A DNA stretch of 64,000 nucleotides, taken from Bacteroidales bacterium. GTDB taxonomy: Bacteria > Bacteroidota > Bacteroidia > Bacteroidales > GCA-2748055. The notes below the pieces were generated by a model that saw only the letters and a program-made list of their open reading frames with translations, had not been told where the DNA came from and did not search any database. Position 1 is the first letter of the stretch; each line of letters opens with the position of its first letter. Below, one piece after another: positions 48,013 to 58,315 of this stretch. The position numbers and the translations under genes are program-made. The stretch is from contig JAOZQY010000006.1 in NCBI GenBank assembly GCA_029931975.1, positions 1 to 64,000 on the forward strand, given 5' to 3'.

Positions 48013-48712
48013 GCAGGGACATGATATCCTCTTTGAGGACCTGGGACTTTTTGATTACCAGGAGGCCTGGGATTACCAGGAGGAGCGCTTTAATCGTCTG
48101 GTGGAGTATAAGCGAAAGAGGGAAGGAGAGCACCCCGACCAGTTCCTGCTCTTTTGTGAACATCCTCATGTCTATACCTTGGGGAAGAGTGGAGATGAGA
48201 ACAATCTGCTTATTCGTAAGGATTTTCTAAAAAAGATCAATGCGACTTACTATAAGACCAATCGCGGTGGGGATATCACCTATCACGGTCCGGGACAGAT
48301 TGTGGGCTATCCCATTGTGGATCTGGAAATGCTGGAAATCGGACTGAAGCAGTATATCGCGCTTCTGGAAGATTCCATAATTGAATTGTTGGGTGAATAC
48401 GGAATTACAGCCACACAGATGGATGGAGCCACCGGTGTCTGGCTGGATGTGGACCACCCGGTAAAGGCCCGTAAGATCTGTGCCATGGGGGTGCGTTCGA
48501 GCCGTTATGTGACCATGCATGGGTTTGCCCTCAATGTCAATACCAACCTGGACTATTTCACCTACATTAATCCCTGCGGATTTGAGAACAAGGGCGTCAC
48601 ATCCATGGAGAAAGAGCTGGGTGAACCTCAGGATTTTAAACGGATCAAGAGTGAGCTGAAGACGATCCTTATGAGACGATTCCTTGCTCCAGGTCACCCA
48701 GCAGAATCATAG
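48005..48712 (+). CDS. lipB: Octanoyl-[acyl-carrier-protein]:protein N-octanoyltransferase
   Basis: 235 aa. It moves octanoyl from ACP to lipoyl domains, the step before LipA. The family stretches [37 protein letters not shown] and [25 protein letters not shown] are complete, including the Lys of KICAMGV and the Cys of NPCGF. Its end overlaps the convergent YkgJ-type gene by 44 bp. Confidence 0.96.
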   Translation: MAEQGHDILFEDLGLFDYQEAWDYQEERFNRLVEYKRKREGEHPDQFLLFCEHPHVYTLGKSGDENNLLIRKDFLKKINATYYKTNRGGDITYHGPGQIVGYPIVDLEMLEIGLKQYIALLEDSIIELLGEYGITATQMDGATGVWLDVDHPVKARKICAMGVRSSRYVTMHGFALNVNTNLDYFTYINPCGFENKGVTSMEKELGEPQDFKRIKSELKTILMRRFLAPGHPAES

Positions 48713-48923
48713 CTTCCTCCCGGCTGGTCCCGCACACTTCTGGATCCGCTTTAAACTGATCACATACTTTCGGTCGTTCCGGATCATTGAAAATCAGGCA
48801 GCGATAGTCATCCGAGAGATGAATGCAAGGTACACCGGCAGACTTTCCATGGGGCATTCCAGGAATGGGCGAGGAGATGGAAGGAGCAATACAGCAGGCT
48901 CCGCATTTTTCACGGCATCTCAC
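48669..48923 (-). CDS. YkgJ-family cysteine-cluster protein
   Basis: 84 aa from GTG 48923, set because the earlier part of the open frame lies inside gltD. It has [16 protein letters not shown] and [17 protein letters not shown], the zinc- or iron-binding cysteine cluster of the YkgJ/UPF0153 group. Function unknown. It lies 10 bp after gltD and overlaps the end of lipB. Confidence 0.75.
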   Translation of the reverse strand: MRCREKCGACCIAPSISSPIPGMPHGKSAGVPCIHLSDDYRCLIFNDPERPKVCDQFKADPEVCGTSREEAMILLGDLEQGIVS

Positions 48924-48933
48924 AATGATACTA

Positions 48934-50358
48934 CTAGGTGTCGGATGACAGAAAATCGTCGATTTTCCTGGCAACACGACGTCCCGATGCGATTGCTGTG
49001 ACCACCAGACTGGCACCACTGGCAGCATCTCCTGCGGCAAATACTTTTTCCTGGTTGGTAAGCATCTCCGGATTTACCTGGATATTCCTACGGCTATCCA
49101 GCCCGATCTCCATTTCTGTCAGCAGGCCCTCATGAACAGGATGTACAAATCCCATGGCCAGCAGGATCAGATCGGCATCAATTTTCTCAGTGCTACCCGG
49201 GACTACATGCATCTTGTGGTTGCCATTCACCTGTTCCCAGGCAACTTCCTGTACTTCCGCATGGGTGACACGTTGTTGCATTCCCAGGAATCTCAGGGTG
49301 CTTAGGCTCCAACGGCGCTCACAACCCTCTTCGTGAGATGTGGAGGTCTTCAGTGTCTTTGCATAGTAGGGCCATGGATTATCGGCGGAACGTTGCTCAG
49401 GTGGTTTGGGTAAGATTTCAATCTGTGTGACACTTTTGGCACCCTGCCGAGTGGCAGTTCCAACGCAGTCGGAACCGGTATCGCCCCCGCCTATAACAAG
49501 TACATGACGGTTTTCAGCTGTAATTCGGTTATCATAGGCCACATAGGCGCCATCGTTCACCTTGTTTTGCTGAGTCAGATAGTCCATGGCGAAGTGAATA
49601 CCATCCAGTTCCCTGCCATCAATGCTCAGATCTCTGGGATGCATGGCGCCAATGGTCAGGCAAAGTGCATCGAACTTCTTCAGCAGCTCTTTTCCGCTTA
49701 TTTCTTTTCCAATCTCTGTTTCGGTTAAGATTTCGATGCCTTCAGCCATCATTATCTTTAGCCTGCGGTCGATGATGTGTTTATTCAACTTAAAATCGGG
49801 AATTCCATAACGGAGTAATCCTCCGGCCTTTCTATCCTTTTCAAATAGTGTCACCATATGTCCGGTCCTGTTCAGCTGGTCTGCAGCAGCCATGCCGGCA
49901 GGTCCGCTTCCTATCACGGCCACCTTTTTTCCCGTTCTGACCTGGGGCGGATTGGGCCTGATATATCCTTCAGCAAAAGCTTTCTCAACGATGGCCGCCT
50001 CATTCTCACGGATGGTGACCGGACTTCCGTCGATGTTCAGTACACAGGAGTGTTCACACGGAGCGGGACAGATCCTTCCGGTAAATTCCGGAAAATTATT
50101 GGTGGAATGCAGTCTTTCACTGGCCCCTTTCCAGTCGCCCCGATAAAGCAAATCGTTCCACTCAGGGATCAGGTTGTCCACAGGGCAACCCCAGTGACAA
50201 AAAGGAATACCGCAATCCATGCACCTGGATGCCTGTAACTGGCGGTCCTCCGAATTAAGCACCTGTTCCACCTCGGAGTAATCGTCGGTTCGTTCATAGA
50301 TTGGCCGCATACCGGCCGGCTTACTTTTTATCTCTAAAAATCCTTTTGGATCTCCCAT
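48934..50358 (-). CDS. gltD: Glutamate synthase [NADPH] small subunit
   Basis: 474 aa. It passes electrons from NADPH through FAD to the large subunit. An N-terminal [4Fe-4S] region ([17 protein letters not shown]) precedes two dinucleotide folds, [15 protein letters not shown] (FAD) and [15 protein letters not shown] (NADPH). It follows gltB by 11 bp, forming gltBD; its stop is next to the YkgJ-type start. Confidence 0.96.
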   Translation of the reverse strand: MGDPKGFLEIKSKPAGMRPIYERTDDYSEVEQVLNSEDRQLQASRCMDCGIPFCHWGCPVDNLIPEWNDLLYRGDWKGASERLHSTNNFPEFTGRICPAPCEHSCVLNIDGSPVTIRENEAAIVEKAFAEGYIRPNPPQVRTGKKVAVIGSGPAGMAAADQLNRTGHMVTLFEKDRKAGGLLRYGIPDFKLNKHIIDRRLKIMMAEGIEILTETEIGKEISGKELLKKFDALCLTIGAMHPRDLSIDGRELDGIHFAMDYLTQQNKVNDGAYVAYDNRITAENRHVLVIGGGDTGSDCVGTATRQGAKSVTQIEILPKPPEQRSADNPWPYYAKTLKTSTSHEEGCERRWSLSTLRFLGMQQRVTHAEVQEVAWEQVNGNHKMHVVPGSTEKIDADLILLAMGFVHPVHEGLLTEMEIGLDSRRNIQVNPEMLTNQEKVFAAGDAASGASLVVTAIASGRRVARKIDDFLSSDT

Positions 50359-50369
50359 TGTTTCTTCTT

Positions 50370-53300
50370 TTATAGATCTCCTATCATTTCCACATCTGTC
50401 TCTACACTTGCCAGTTTCTTCCGGGTCTCTTCCAGCGCCATCTCCATAAGGACCTTTTTATATTCATAGGGGATTACTTTTATGAAGCGTTTCATATAGC
50501 CGTCCAGATTGCTCAGAATCTTTTCGGACAACTTACTTCCAGTATGTTCATAGTGACTGGCTATCAGATCGGAAAGCTCTTTCTTGTCATTCAGATCTTC
50601 CACCAGGGAGAGTTCTACCATTCCCATGTTACAGTAGTAGTCGAAATCACCTTCTTCATCCAGTACATAGGCAATACCACCACTCATCCCGGCTGCAAAA
50701 TTCCTTCCGGTTTTTCCCAGGACCACCACACGGCCTCCGGTCATATATTCGCAGCAGTGATCGCCCACTCCTTCAATCACGGCGTTGGCCCCGCTATTCC
50801 TGACAGCAAAGCGCTCCCCGGCCACACCGGAGATAAAAATATCTCCCCTCGTAGCACCGTAGAGTACAGTGTTGCCTATAATGATATTCTGGTCAGATTC
50901 GAAAGTAGAACCCTCGGGAGGAACCACGATGATCCGGCCGCCTGCCAGGCCCTTGCCCAGATAGTCGTTGGTATCTCCTTCCAGGTAAAACTCCACCCCA
51001 GGAACAAGGAATGCACCAAAGCTTTGTCCGGCCGATCCTGCAAACCGTGCTTTAATTGTCCCATCTGCGAGTCCTTCTGCACCATGTAAGCTGGCAATGG
51101 TCCCGGATAGCATGGCCCCGGTGGTGCGATCTGTATTCTTAATGGACATGTGAATGGTGACTGCTTCGCCCTTCTCCAGGGCAGGTTTCGACTGCTCAAT
51201 CAAGCTGTGGTCGATCACATCCATAATTTTATGCTTTTGCTCTTCGGTTCGGTAAAGGGAATTATTTTTTGAGGCAGGAAGAAAAGCAGTCAGTTCGCTA
51301 AGATCCAGGTTTTTTGTCTTCCAGTGTGTGATGGCGTCATCGCGCATCAGTAAATCGGATCTTCCCACAAGCTCATTAAAAGTTCGGATACCCAGTTCGG
51401 CCATATGCTCGCGTACCTCAGCAGCTACAAAATGGAAGTAATTCTCCACAAAATTAGCTTTTCCCCGGAAGCGTTTTCTGAGTTCAGCATTCTGCGTAGC
51501 CACACCAACCGGACAGGTGTTCAGATGGCACTTTCGCATCATAACACAGCCCAGTACCACCAGGGCGCTGGTGGCAAATCCAAATTCCTCGGCCCCCAGC
51601 AGGGCGGATATAATCACATCCCGTCCGGTCTTCATTTGTCCGTCGGCTTGCAGCACTACTTTGCGTCGTAGCTTATTCATTACCAGGGTTTGTTGTGTTT
51701 CTGCCAACCCCATTTCCAGTGGAAGTCCGGCATGCTTGATTGATGAGGAGGGACTGGCTCCTGTGCCGCCCTCGGCCCCGCTAATGGTTATTAAATCAGC
51801 CGAAGCCTTTGCTACCCCTGCAGCAATGGTCCCCACACCGGTTTCCGAAACTAGCTTCACCGATATTTTTGCTTTGGGGTTCACATTCTTCAGATCGAAT
51901 ATGAGCTGTGCCAGGTCTTCGATGGAGTAGATATCATGGTGGGGAGGAGGTGAAATCAGGGTGATACCAGGAATAGAGTAACGGGTCTTTGCAATAATCT
52001 TATCCACCTTGTGCCCGGGAAGTTGTCCCCCTTCTCCGGGCTTGGCCCCCTGAGCTACCTTAATTTGTATCTCATCGGCATTGACCAGGTATTGGGTGGT
52101 TACACCGAAGCGTCCGCTGGCCACTTGCTTGATAGCACTGCGTCTGGAATCTCCATTCTCCAAAGGTTCAAATCGTTCCGGATCCTCTCCACCTTCACCC
52201 GTATTGCTTCTTCCGCCTATTCGGTTCATGGCAATGGCCAGGGCCTCATGAGCTTCCCTGCTGATGGAACCATAGGACATGGCACCGGTCACAAAGCGTT
52301 TCATGATGCTGTCCTTTGCTTCAACCTCTTCAAGGGGGATGGGGTTTCGCTTGTAGGTGAGCAATCCCCTTAAGAATCCGGGGCGTGCTGTTTCACAATC
52401 GACAAGAGCTGAATATTCCTTGTATTTTTCGTAGTCATTGTTTCTTGTGCTCCACTGGAGCAGGGCTATCGATTCCGGATTCCAGGCGTGCTGCTCTCCG
52501 TGTTTACGGTAGGAATAGACTCCTTCGGTAAGAATCATGGAATGAACATCTGTCGTATAGGCCTTCCGGTGCGGGATCAGAGCTTCTTCGGCAATCTCTT
52601 CCATTCCGATCCCTCCAATTCGTGAAACTGTTCCTTCAAAGTATTTGTTTGTAACATCCGAATGGATTCCCACAGCTTCGAAAATCTGGGCGGCACGGTA
52701 GCTTCTCAGGGTGCTGATTCCCATTTTTGACAATATTTTCAGCAGTCCCTTATTTATCGCTTCAATGTAGTTTTTCTGTGCCTTATCAAAATCCTGCTGG
52801 ATAACTCTGGTCTGAACCAGTTTCTCAATAATGGCAAAACTCATATAGGGATTGATAATACTGGCTCCATATCCAAAGAGAAGTGCAAAATGCATTACTT
52901 CGCGGGGTTCGGCCGATTCGACTACGATATCGATCTGCATTCGCTTTCGCCTGTTGATAAGGTGGTGATGTACAGCGGATACAGCAAGCAGGGAGGGGAT
53001 GGGTGCCTGGTTTTCAACAATATCCCGGTCCGACAGGATGATGTAATTATTATTCTCATCTACCGCCTCTTCAGCCTGTCTGCAGATATTCGCCACAGCT
53101 TCTTCCAGTCCGGAGGCTCCTCTGGATGCATCGAAATGGATGGGAATCACCCGGTTGGAAAAACCTTTATAGCGAAGATTTTTTACCACCTGGAAATAGG
53201 TATTATTGATGACCGGACTTTTGAATTTGACCATCTTCACATGGTCGGGTGTTTCATCCAGGACATTGGTCTGCAGCGATCCCAGATAGCCAGTCAGGGT

Positions 53301-54908
53301 CATCACCAGTTCTTCACGAATGGGATCAATGGCAGGATTGGTGACCTGGGCAAAGAGTTGTTTGAAGTAGGCAAAGAGCCTGTAAGGCTTTTTACTCAGT
53401 ACCGTGGTGGGGACATCGTTTCCCATGGAGCCAATGGGTTCCTTGGCCGATTCAGCCATGGGCTTGATAATGGTTTCAATGTCCTCCCTGCTGTAGTTAA
53501 AGGAGGTTATATACTGATCATAGGCCTCACCCAGTCCGGCTGCCACAATATTTCCGGCCTGAATCTTCTCCAGGCTTACCATGTTTTTATCGATCCAGCT
53601 CTGGTAGGGGTGTTCCGAGGCCAGTTGTTCCTTCAGCTCTTCATCCCTGTAGATTTTGCCCTCTTGCACATCCACCAGGATGATTTTTCCGGGTTTCAGG
53701 CGCCCTTTCTCCCGGATATCTTCAGGGGCAAACGTTTGTACGCCTACTTCCGAACCCATCACCATCATGTCGTCTTTGGTAATTACAAAGCGCGAAGGAC
53801 GTAGTCCGTTGCGGTCCAGCATTCCCCCGATATATCTGCCATCGCTGAAAATCAGTGAGGCCGGTCCGTCCCACGGCTCCATAAAGGTAGAATGGTATTG
53901 GTAAAAGGCTTTTAATTCGGGCGAAATGGGATTCTTCTCGTTCCAGGACTCCGGGATTAGCACCGATATGGCGTATGGGAGTGATTTTCCGCTCATTACC
54001 AGAAATTCCAGTGCATTATCGAGCGAGGCTGAATCACTTTTATTGGCTTCGATCACCGGGTAGATTTTCTCCAGGTCGCCAAGTACATCTGATTTCAGGA
54101 TCGACTCCCGTGCCTGCATCCAGAAACGGTTTCCCTTTATAGTATTGATCTCACCATTGTGGGCAAGCATTCTGAATGGCTGTGCCAGATCCCAGCTGGG
54201 AAAAGTGTTGGTACTGAAGCGGGAGTGAACCAGTGCAAGCGCACTTTCCATCCGTTCATCCTGCAGGTCCAGAAAGTACTCCCCAAGCTGTTCAGAAGTG
54301 AGCATTCCCTTATAGATCAGAATCCGGGTAGACAGACTTGGCAGGTAGAAAAGGCTTCGCTCCTTAAAGGAAGATGCCGCCACATACTTTTCGACTCTTT
54401 TGCGGATGATATAGAGCTTGCGTTCCAGCTCCTCCTGAGGCAGATCGGCACCCAGCAGGATCTGTTTCATATTGGGTTCCGCTTTTCGGGCGCTCTCCCC
54501 AATCACACTATTGTCTCTGGGGACCTCCCTAAATCCGATGAGCCTGACTCCCTCATCGTTAACCACCTGGACCAACATCTCTTCACATTTCCGTGCTTCA
54601 GTAGCATCTCTTGGGAGGAACACAAGTCCCGTTCCAAACTGACCCTCATGGGGGATGGAGTAACCCTGCATCAGGTAGAAATCTCTGGGAATCTGGATCA
54701 TCACCCCCGCACCATCTCCGGTCTTGCTGTCGGCTCCTTCTGCTCCTCTGTGGGTCATATTCACCAGGGTTTCCAGTCCCCGTTGAATGATATTATGGGA
54801 TTTCTTTCCTTTCAGATGCGCCACAAACCCGATTCCACAATTGTCATGTTCAAATGCACTTCTATATAATCCGGCCTGTTCAGGTCTTACTTTTTCCATA
54901 TCATTCAC
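50370..54908 (-). CDS. gltB: Glutamate synthase [NADPH] large subunit
   Basis: 1512 aa. It makes two glutamates from glutamine and 2-oxoglutarate. The Ntn glutaminase nucleophile is Cys24 in DNCGIGFVA, exposed after removal of a short propeptide. The FMN domain has VRGGEGG-type TISGAEGGTGASP and the 3Fe-4S cluster motif CVMMRKCHLNTCPVGVATQ; the beta-helix repeats close the C-terminus. The frame can start at GTG 54908 or ATG 54899; both precede the propeptide. Its leader carries a terminator. Confidence 0.96.
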   Translation of the reverse strand: MNDMEKVRPEQAGLYRSAFEHDNCGIGFVAHLKGKKSHNIIQRGLETLVNMTHRGAEGADSKTGDGAGVMIQIPRDFYLMQGYSIPHEGQFGTGLVFLPRDATEARKCEEMLVQVVNDEGVRLIGFREVPRDNSVIGESARKAEPNMKQILLGADLPQEELERKLYIIRKRVEKYVAASSFKERSLFYLPSLSTRILIYKGMLTSEQLGEYFLDLQDERMESALALVHSRFSTNTFPSWDLAQPFRMLAHNGEINTIKGNRFWMQARESILKSDVLGDLEKIYPVIEANKSDSASLDNALEFLVMSGKSLPYAISVLIPESWNEKNPISPELKAFYQYHSTFMEPWDGPASLIFSDGRYIGGMLDRNGLRPSRFVITKDDMMVMGSEVGVQTFAPEDIREKGRLKPGKIILVDVQEGKIYRDEELKEQLASEHPYQSWIDKNMVSLEKIQAGNIVAAGLGEAYDQYITSFNYSREDIETIIKPMAESAKEPIGSMGNDVPTTVLSKKPYRLFAYFKQLFAQVTNPAIDPIREELVMTLTGYLGSLQTNVLDETPDHVKMVKFKSPVINNTYFQVVKNLRYKGFSNRVIPIHFDASRGASGLEEAVANICRQAEEAVDENNNYIILSDRDIVENQAPIPSLLAVSAVHHHLINRRKRMQIDIVVESAEPREVMHFALLFGYGASIINPYMSFAIIEKLVQTRVIQQDFDKAQKNYIEAINKGLLKILSKMGISTLRSYRAAQIFEAVGIHSDVTNKYFEGTVSRIGGIGMEEIAEEALIPHRKAYTTDVHSMILTEGVYSYRKHGEQHAWNPESIALLQWSTRNNDYEKYKEYSALVDCETARPGFLRGLLTYKRNPIPLEEVEAKDSIMKRFVTGAMSYGSISREAHEALAIAMNRIGGRSNTGEGGEDPERFEPLENGDSRRSAIKQVASGRFGVTTQYLVNADEIQIKVAQGAKPGEGGQLPGHKVDKIIAKTRYSIPGITLISPPPHHDIYSIEDLAQLIFDLKNVNPKAKISVKLVSETGVGTIAAGVAKASADLITISGAEGGTGASPSSSIKHAGLPLEMGLAETQQTLVMNKLRRKVVLQADGQMKTGRDVIISALLGAEEFGFATSALVVLGCVMMRKCHLNTCPVGVATQNAELRKRFRGKANFVENYFHFVAAEVREHMAELGIRTFNELVGRSDLLMRDDAITHWKTKNLDLSELTAFLPASKNNSLYRTEEQKHKIMDVIDHSLIEQSKPALEKGEAVTIHMSIKNTDRTTGAMLSGTIASLHGAEGLADGTIKARFAGSAGQSFGAFLVPGVEFYLEGDTNDYLGKGLAGGRIIVVPPEGSTFESDQNIIIGNTVLYGATRGDIFISGVAGERFAVRNSGANAVIEGVGDHCCEYMTGGRVVVLGKTGRNFAAGMSGGIAYVLDEEGDFDYYCNMGMVELSLVEDLNDKKELSDLIASHYEHTGSKLSEKILSNLDGYMKRFIKVIPYEYKKVLMEMALEETRKKLASVETDVEMIGDL

Positions 54909-54927
54909 TACTTTGGGAGTCTCTTAA

Positions 54928-54963
54928 AAAAATGCCGTTCTCGACCTGAGTTGAGAACGGCTT
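54928..54963 (-). terminator. Intrinsic terminator within the gltB leader (possible attenuator)
   Basis: On the minus strand, GCCGTTCTC (54963-54955) pairs perfectly with GAGAACGGC (54944-54936) around a ten-base loop, followed after one base by seven U (54934-54928). It lies 20 bp before the gltB start and downstream of the likely promoter, so it would stop transcripts before the gene unless an antiterminator forms. Confidence 0.7.
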
Positions 54964-55069
54964 AAGCTTTATTTCAGTTCATACCATTCTATCCGGAGCA
55001 GTCAATCCTCTTTGAAACATGCCTTTTTAATGAATTTAAATGGCTAATCATAGTTATAATCTTCTTTGA

Positions 55070-55100
55070 CAAATATAGGTATTAATATTACGAATCAAAA
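55070..55100 (-). promoter_or_regulatory. Probable gltBD promoter
   Basis: On the minus strand TTTTG (55100-55096) and TATATTTG (55077-55070) are separated by 18 bp, an excellent match to the Bacteroidota -33/-7 pattern. It predicts a start near 55063 and a leader of about 155 bases containing the terminator at 54928-54963. A short open frame could start at ATG 55051, but I did not rely on it. Confidence 0.6.
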
Positions 55101-55579
55101 CATAAAATCCGGTTCATGTTATATGATTGCAAGACAATAGGGTATATAACTTATAAACTGAAAGGGGCTACCCCAGTAGGAGCAGGCCCTTTCACTACAG
55201 CTAAAGCACAACAAATGGCTTTGTTGCACTAGGATACAAGGTATAGGTGTAAGCTGATTCCTTATGTTCATAAATATTCAGGCCTTCCTTTTCGATGCGC
55301 TTGCATATGGGGAAAGATATAAATTATCAATTTATTAAGTGAATATATTAATAAGTGGATAATAAATATCCATGAATAGATATTAATTATCCAAATACAC
55401 ATCATAATAATTAATAAATGGATGATTTATATCTATTGTTGGTGATTTAGTGGGCCCGATGCCCTAATAAGGTGACCCGGTTCTATTCCAGAGTCAAAGA
55501 AATCTTCTGTTTCTTAAATTCTTTGTCCAATCTTCATATTCCTTGCTTGGTTTTAATCTAATCCGTAAATTGGACAGAT
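55101..55579. other. 479-bp gene-free, AT-rich region with inverted repeats
   Basis: No gene is supported here. It holds a small hairpin GGGG-CTA-CCCC at 55164-55174, a 7-bp hairpin CAACAAA/TTTGTTG (55209-55226), and an AT-rich inverted repeat with 13 of 14 matching positions (55357-55370 and 55379-55392). They could be operator sites or parts of an RNA; no known family is recognised. Confidence 0.4.
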
Positions 55580-56176
55580 ATGATACGACGATTTCTCTTT
55601 CTCCTCCTCCTGGTACTTATGGGAAGCTCCCAATCGCTGATGGGACAAAAAACAGCACTTCTGATTATAGATGTGCAGGAATTTTATTTTCCTGGTGGCA
55701 GGATGCAGCTGGAGAATCCGGAAGTCGCCGGGATGAACGCCGGTCTCCTTCTCGATTATTTCAGAAAAAGTGAGATGCCGGTATACCATGTCCGACATAA
55801 TTTTGAACCGGGTGGAAACATTCATCCCTATGTGAAGCCCATGGGGGGCGAAGCTGTTATCTCCAAGGACCAGGTCAATGCTTTTGTAGATACCGAATTG
55901 CTTGAGATGATGCAAAGGGATTCTATTGAGCAAGTGGTCATTTGCGGCATGCAGACCCATATGTGTGTGGAGGCAGCAACAAGAGCTGCCCATGACTATG
56001 GCTTCTCTTGTCTGCTTGTTTCCGATGCCTGTGCTACCAGGGTGCTTCAATACGAGGAGCATATTATTTCTGCTAAAAATGTTCACTACTCCACCCTGAA
56101 AAGCCTTCAGGGAACTTATGCCAGGATTATTACCACAGATGCAATTATCAAGGAGTTGTCTCAATCTGATCACTAG
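55580..56176 (+). CDS. Exported isochorismatase-like cysteine hydrolase
   Basis: 198 aa with a signal peptide (about 1-22, cleavage after LMG), unusual for a family that is normally cytoplasmic. The triad is present: Asp in LIIDVQEFYF, Lys in VISKDQVNAF, and Cys in GMQTHMCVEAATRAA. The family hydrolyses amides such as nicotinamide or cleaves vinyl ethers; the substrate is unknown. First gene of a plus-strand group with a second isochorismatase-like gene. Confidence 0.82.
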   Translation: MIRRFLFLLLLVLMGSSQSLMGQKTALLIIDVQEFYFPGGRMQLENPEVAGMNAGLLLDYFRKSEMPVYHVRHNFEPGGNIHPYVKPMGGEAVISKDQVNAFVDTELLEMMQRDSIEQVVICGMQTHMCVEAATRAAHDYGFSCLLVSDACATRVLQYEEHIISAKNVHYSTLKSLQGTYARIITTDAIIKELSQSDH

Positions 56177-56229
56177 CTCATCTTATTTCTGCTTTTATAT
56201 TAACTTTGGTTTGCAAGAAAACCGAAGAG

Positions 56230-56850
56230 ATGGGTAGTAATTTCAAAGAAAATATAAGACGTGTACTGGATCAGGAGGCAGAGGCTATTCGATCCATTCC
56301 GGTGACCACCGATTATGAAAAAGTAGTTGAATTGATCTATGCAAGGGTGCACCAAAAAGGCGGGAAGATTATAGCCAGTGGAATGGGAAAGGCCGGCCAT
56401 GTAGCCAATCATATGGCCACCACCTTAAGCTCCACGGGTACACCGGCACTTTTCCTGCATCCAAGTGAAGCGCAGCATGGCGACCTGGGGATTATGCGAG
56501 AAAATGATGTGTTGTTGGTACTCTCCAACTCAGGAAAAACCCGGGAGATACTTGAACTGGTTTATCTGGCTCATGAACTGCATGCAAACATACCGGTTGT
56601 GATTATTACTGGTAATCCCGAAGGCCCCCTTTCCAGGGAATCCAAACTGGTACTCTACACCGGAAACCCTTTAGAGGTCTGTCCCCTAGGGCTAACTCCT
56701 ACTACCTCAGCCACTGCCATGGCAGTGATCAGTGATGTGCTGGTAGTCCTTATGATGAAGCGGATCGGATTTACTTCAAAAGATTATGCCCGCAGGCATC
56801 ATGGTGGATACCTGGGGGAAAAATCAAGGGAGGCTGGATATGAGGATTAA
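56230..56850 (+). CDS. SIS-domain phosphosugar isomerase (KdsD-like, no CBS domains)
   Basis: 206 aa from ATG 56230 (MGSNFK); the open frame starts 24 bases earlier at TTG. The SIS fold is clear: KIIASGMGKAGHVANHMATTLSSTGTPA, HPSEAQHGDLG, LVLSNSGKTREILEL and TPTTSATAMAVISDVL, as in arabinose-5-phosphate isomerase KdsD/GutQ. It lacks the two CBS domains of full-length KdsD. It could make arabinose 5-phosphate for KDO or act on another phosphosugar. Overlaps the next gene by 11 bp. Confidence 0.85.
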   Translation: MGSNFKENIRRVLDQEAEAIRSIPVTTDYEKVVELIYARVHQKGGKIIASGMGKAGHVANHMATTLSSTGTPALFLHPSEAQHGDLGIMRENDVLLVLSNSGKTREILELVYLAHELHANIPVVIITGNPEGPLSRESKLVLYTGNPLEVCPLGLTPTTSATAMAVISDVLVVLMMKRIGFTSKDYARRHHGGYLGEKSREAGYED

Positions 56851-57382
56851 ACGGGAGCTTTCGGCCGGACTGGTTATAGATATCCAGGAAAGACTCTTTC
56901 CTTACATGGATCAGAAAGAGCAAGTTCTCAGGAAATGTAGAATTTTATTGGAGGGCTTTAAGGTGCTGGGTGTTCCGATCGTTATAACAGAGCAGTATCC
57001 CAAGGGACTTGGTCCTACTGTAGAGGAGGTCTCCAAACTGACAGGTCCGGATTCTAAGATTGAAAAAACGGCCTTCTCCTGTTGCGATGAACCCGCTGTG
57101 CTTCAGACTGCGGTGATGCAGGAAAGCAAGACGGTGATTGTTTGTGGCATAGAGGCACATGTATGTGTGATGCAAACGGTGGTTGATCTGATTGCTGCCG
57201 GGTATGAGGCAGTGGTGGTGGAGGACTGTATCTCGTCGCGCAATCCCAAGGACCTTAGGGTAGCGGTGGAGCGCATGCGTGCAGAGGGTGCGGTGATCAC
57301 CACTTGTGAATCCATCCTGTTTGAACTGGCCAGGGTGTCCGGTACCGATGAATTTAAAGCTATTTCACGCTTGGTAAAGTAG
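56840..57382 (+). CDS. Isochorismatase-like cysteine hydrolase, cytoplasmic
   Basis: 180 aa from ATG 56840 (MRIKRE); the frame extends back to 56786 into the SIS gene. The triad is Asp in LVIDIQERLF, Lys in KIEKTAFSC and Cys in IEAHVCVMQTVVDL. Same family as the exported protein two genes upstream but without a signal peptide, so the two work in different compartments. Eight-base gap to the kinase. Confidence 0.85.
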   Translation: MRIKRELSAGLVIDIQERLFPYMDQKEQVLRKCRILLEGFKVLGVPIVITEQYPKGLGPTVEEVSKLTGPDSKIEKTAFSCCDEPAVLQTAVMQESKTVIVCGIEAHVCVMQTVVDLIAAGYEAVVVEDCISSRNPKDLRVAVERMRAEGAVITTCESILFELARVSGTDEFKAISRLVK

Positions 57383-57389
57383 ATATACC

Positions 57390-58313
57390 ATGAAAATTTA
57401 TGCTGTAGGAGAAACCATCCTGGATATTATTTTTAAAGGTGTGGAGCCCTTGACTGCTAAACCGGGAGGTTCTGCCTTTAATGCCGCAATTACACTGGGC
57501 AGACTGGATGCACCCATTAACTTCATCAGCGAAATGGGAAACGATAAGGTGGGGGATATGATCCAGGATTTCATGGAAGAAAATGGAGTAAAGTCCAGGT
57601 ATGTCTCCAGGTATCCCAATGGACATACGGCCATTGCCCTGGCATTTCTGAATAAATACAGTGATGCGGAATATGAGTTTTATAAGGATTATCCAGCACA
57701 ACGACTGGAAGTTAAATTTCCTGAATTTCAGAAGGATGACCTCTTTCTGTTCGGTTCCTTCTATTCCCTGAACCCGGGAATTCGTCCCAGGGTAAAGATC
57801 TTGCTGGAAAAAGCTGAAAAGGCCGGAGCCACCATTATATACGATCCCAATTTCAGAAGCAGTCACGCTGCTGAGAGAGACGACCTGATTCCTGTCATTC
57901 TGGAGAATATGGAATATGCCACCCTGGTGAGGGCCTCCGATGAGGACTTGCTCAATATATTTAATAAAGGGGGTCCGGACGAGGCATGGGAGAAGTTAAG
58001 TTCTTATACAGATGCCCTGGTCTATACAGCCAATGCGGGAGGAGTATACCTGCGAAGCGAACATCTCAGCTTCCATGTGGAGGTGGAGCGCATTGAACCG
58101 GTAAGCACCATTGGTGCAGGTGATACTTTTAATGCCGGGCTCCTCTATGGCATATGGAAGAATGGCTATAGAAGGGAGCAGATAAAATCCCTGGAAAAAA
58201 AGCAGTGGGAAGCTCTTATCACTTCAGCCACTCAGTTCTCAAGGGAGGTCTGCCTGAGTTATGATAACTATCTGCCCAGTGGTTTTGCTAAACATTTTAA
58301 ACAGAACAATTGA
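57390..58313 (+). CDS. PfkB-family carbohydrate kinase
   Basis: 307 aa. It phosphorylates a sugar with ATP. Signature one is KPGGSAFNAAITLGRLD near residue 25, and signature two STIGAGDTFNAGLLYG near 245 contains the catalytic Asp (GAGD). YDPNFRSS is typical of fructokinases. Close to the SIS isomerase and an aldo/keto reductase, which points to a small sugar pathway. Fructokinase-like, but the substrate is not proven. Confidence 0.88.
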   Translation: MKIYAVGETILDIIFKGVEPLTAKPGGSAFNAAITLGRLDAPINFISEMGNDKVGDMIQDFMEENGVKSRYVSRYPNGHTAIALAFLNKYSDAEYEFYKDYPAQRLEVKFPEFQKDDLFLFGSFYSLNPGIRPRVKILLEKAEKAGATIIYDPNFRSSHAAERDDLIPVILENMEYATLVRASDEDLLNIFNKGGPDEAWEKLSSYTDALVYTANAGGVYLRSEHLSFHVEVERIEPVSTIGAGDTFNAGLLYGIWKNGYRREQIKSLEKKQWEALITSATQFSREVCLSYDNYLPSGFAKHFKQNN

Positions 58314-58315
58314 GT

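Noticed and set aside
55101..55579. CRISPR-like or tandem repeat array in the AT-rich gap
   Set aside because: The repeats are short, AT-rich and irregular, with no constant spacing or conserved unit; they form isolated inverted repeats only.
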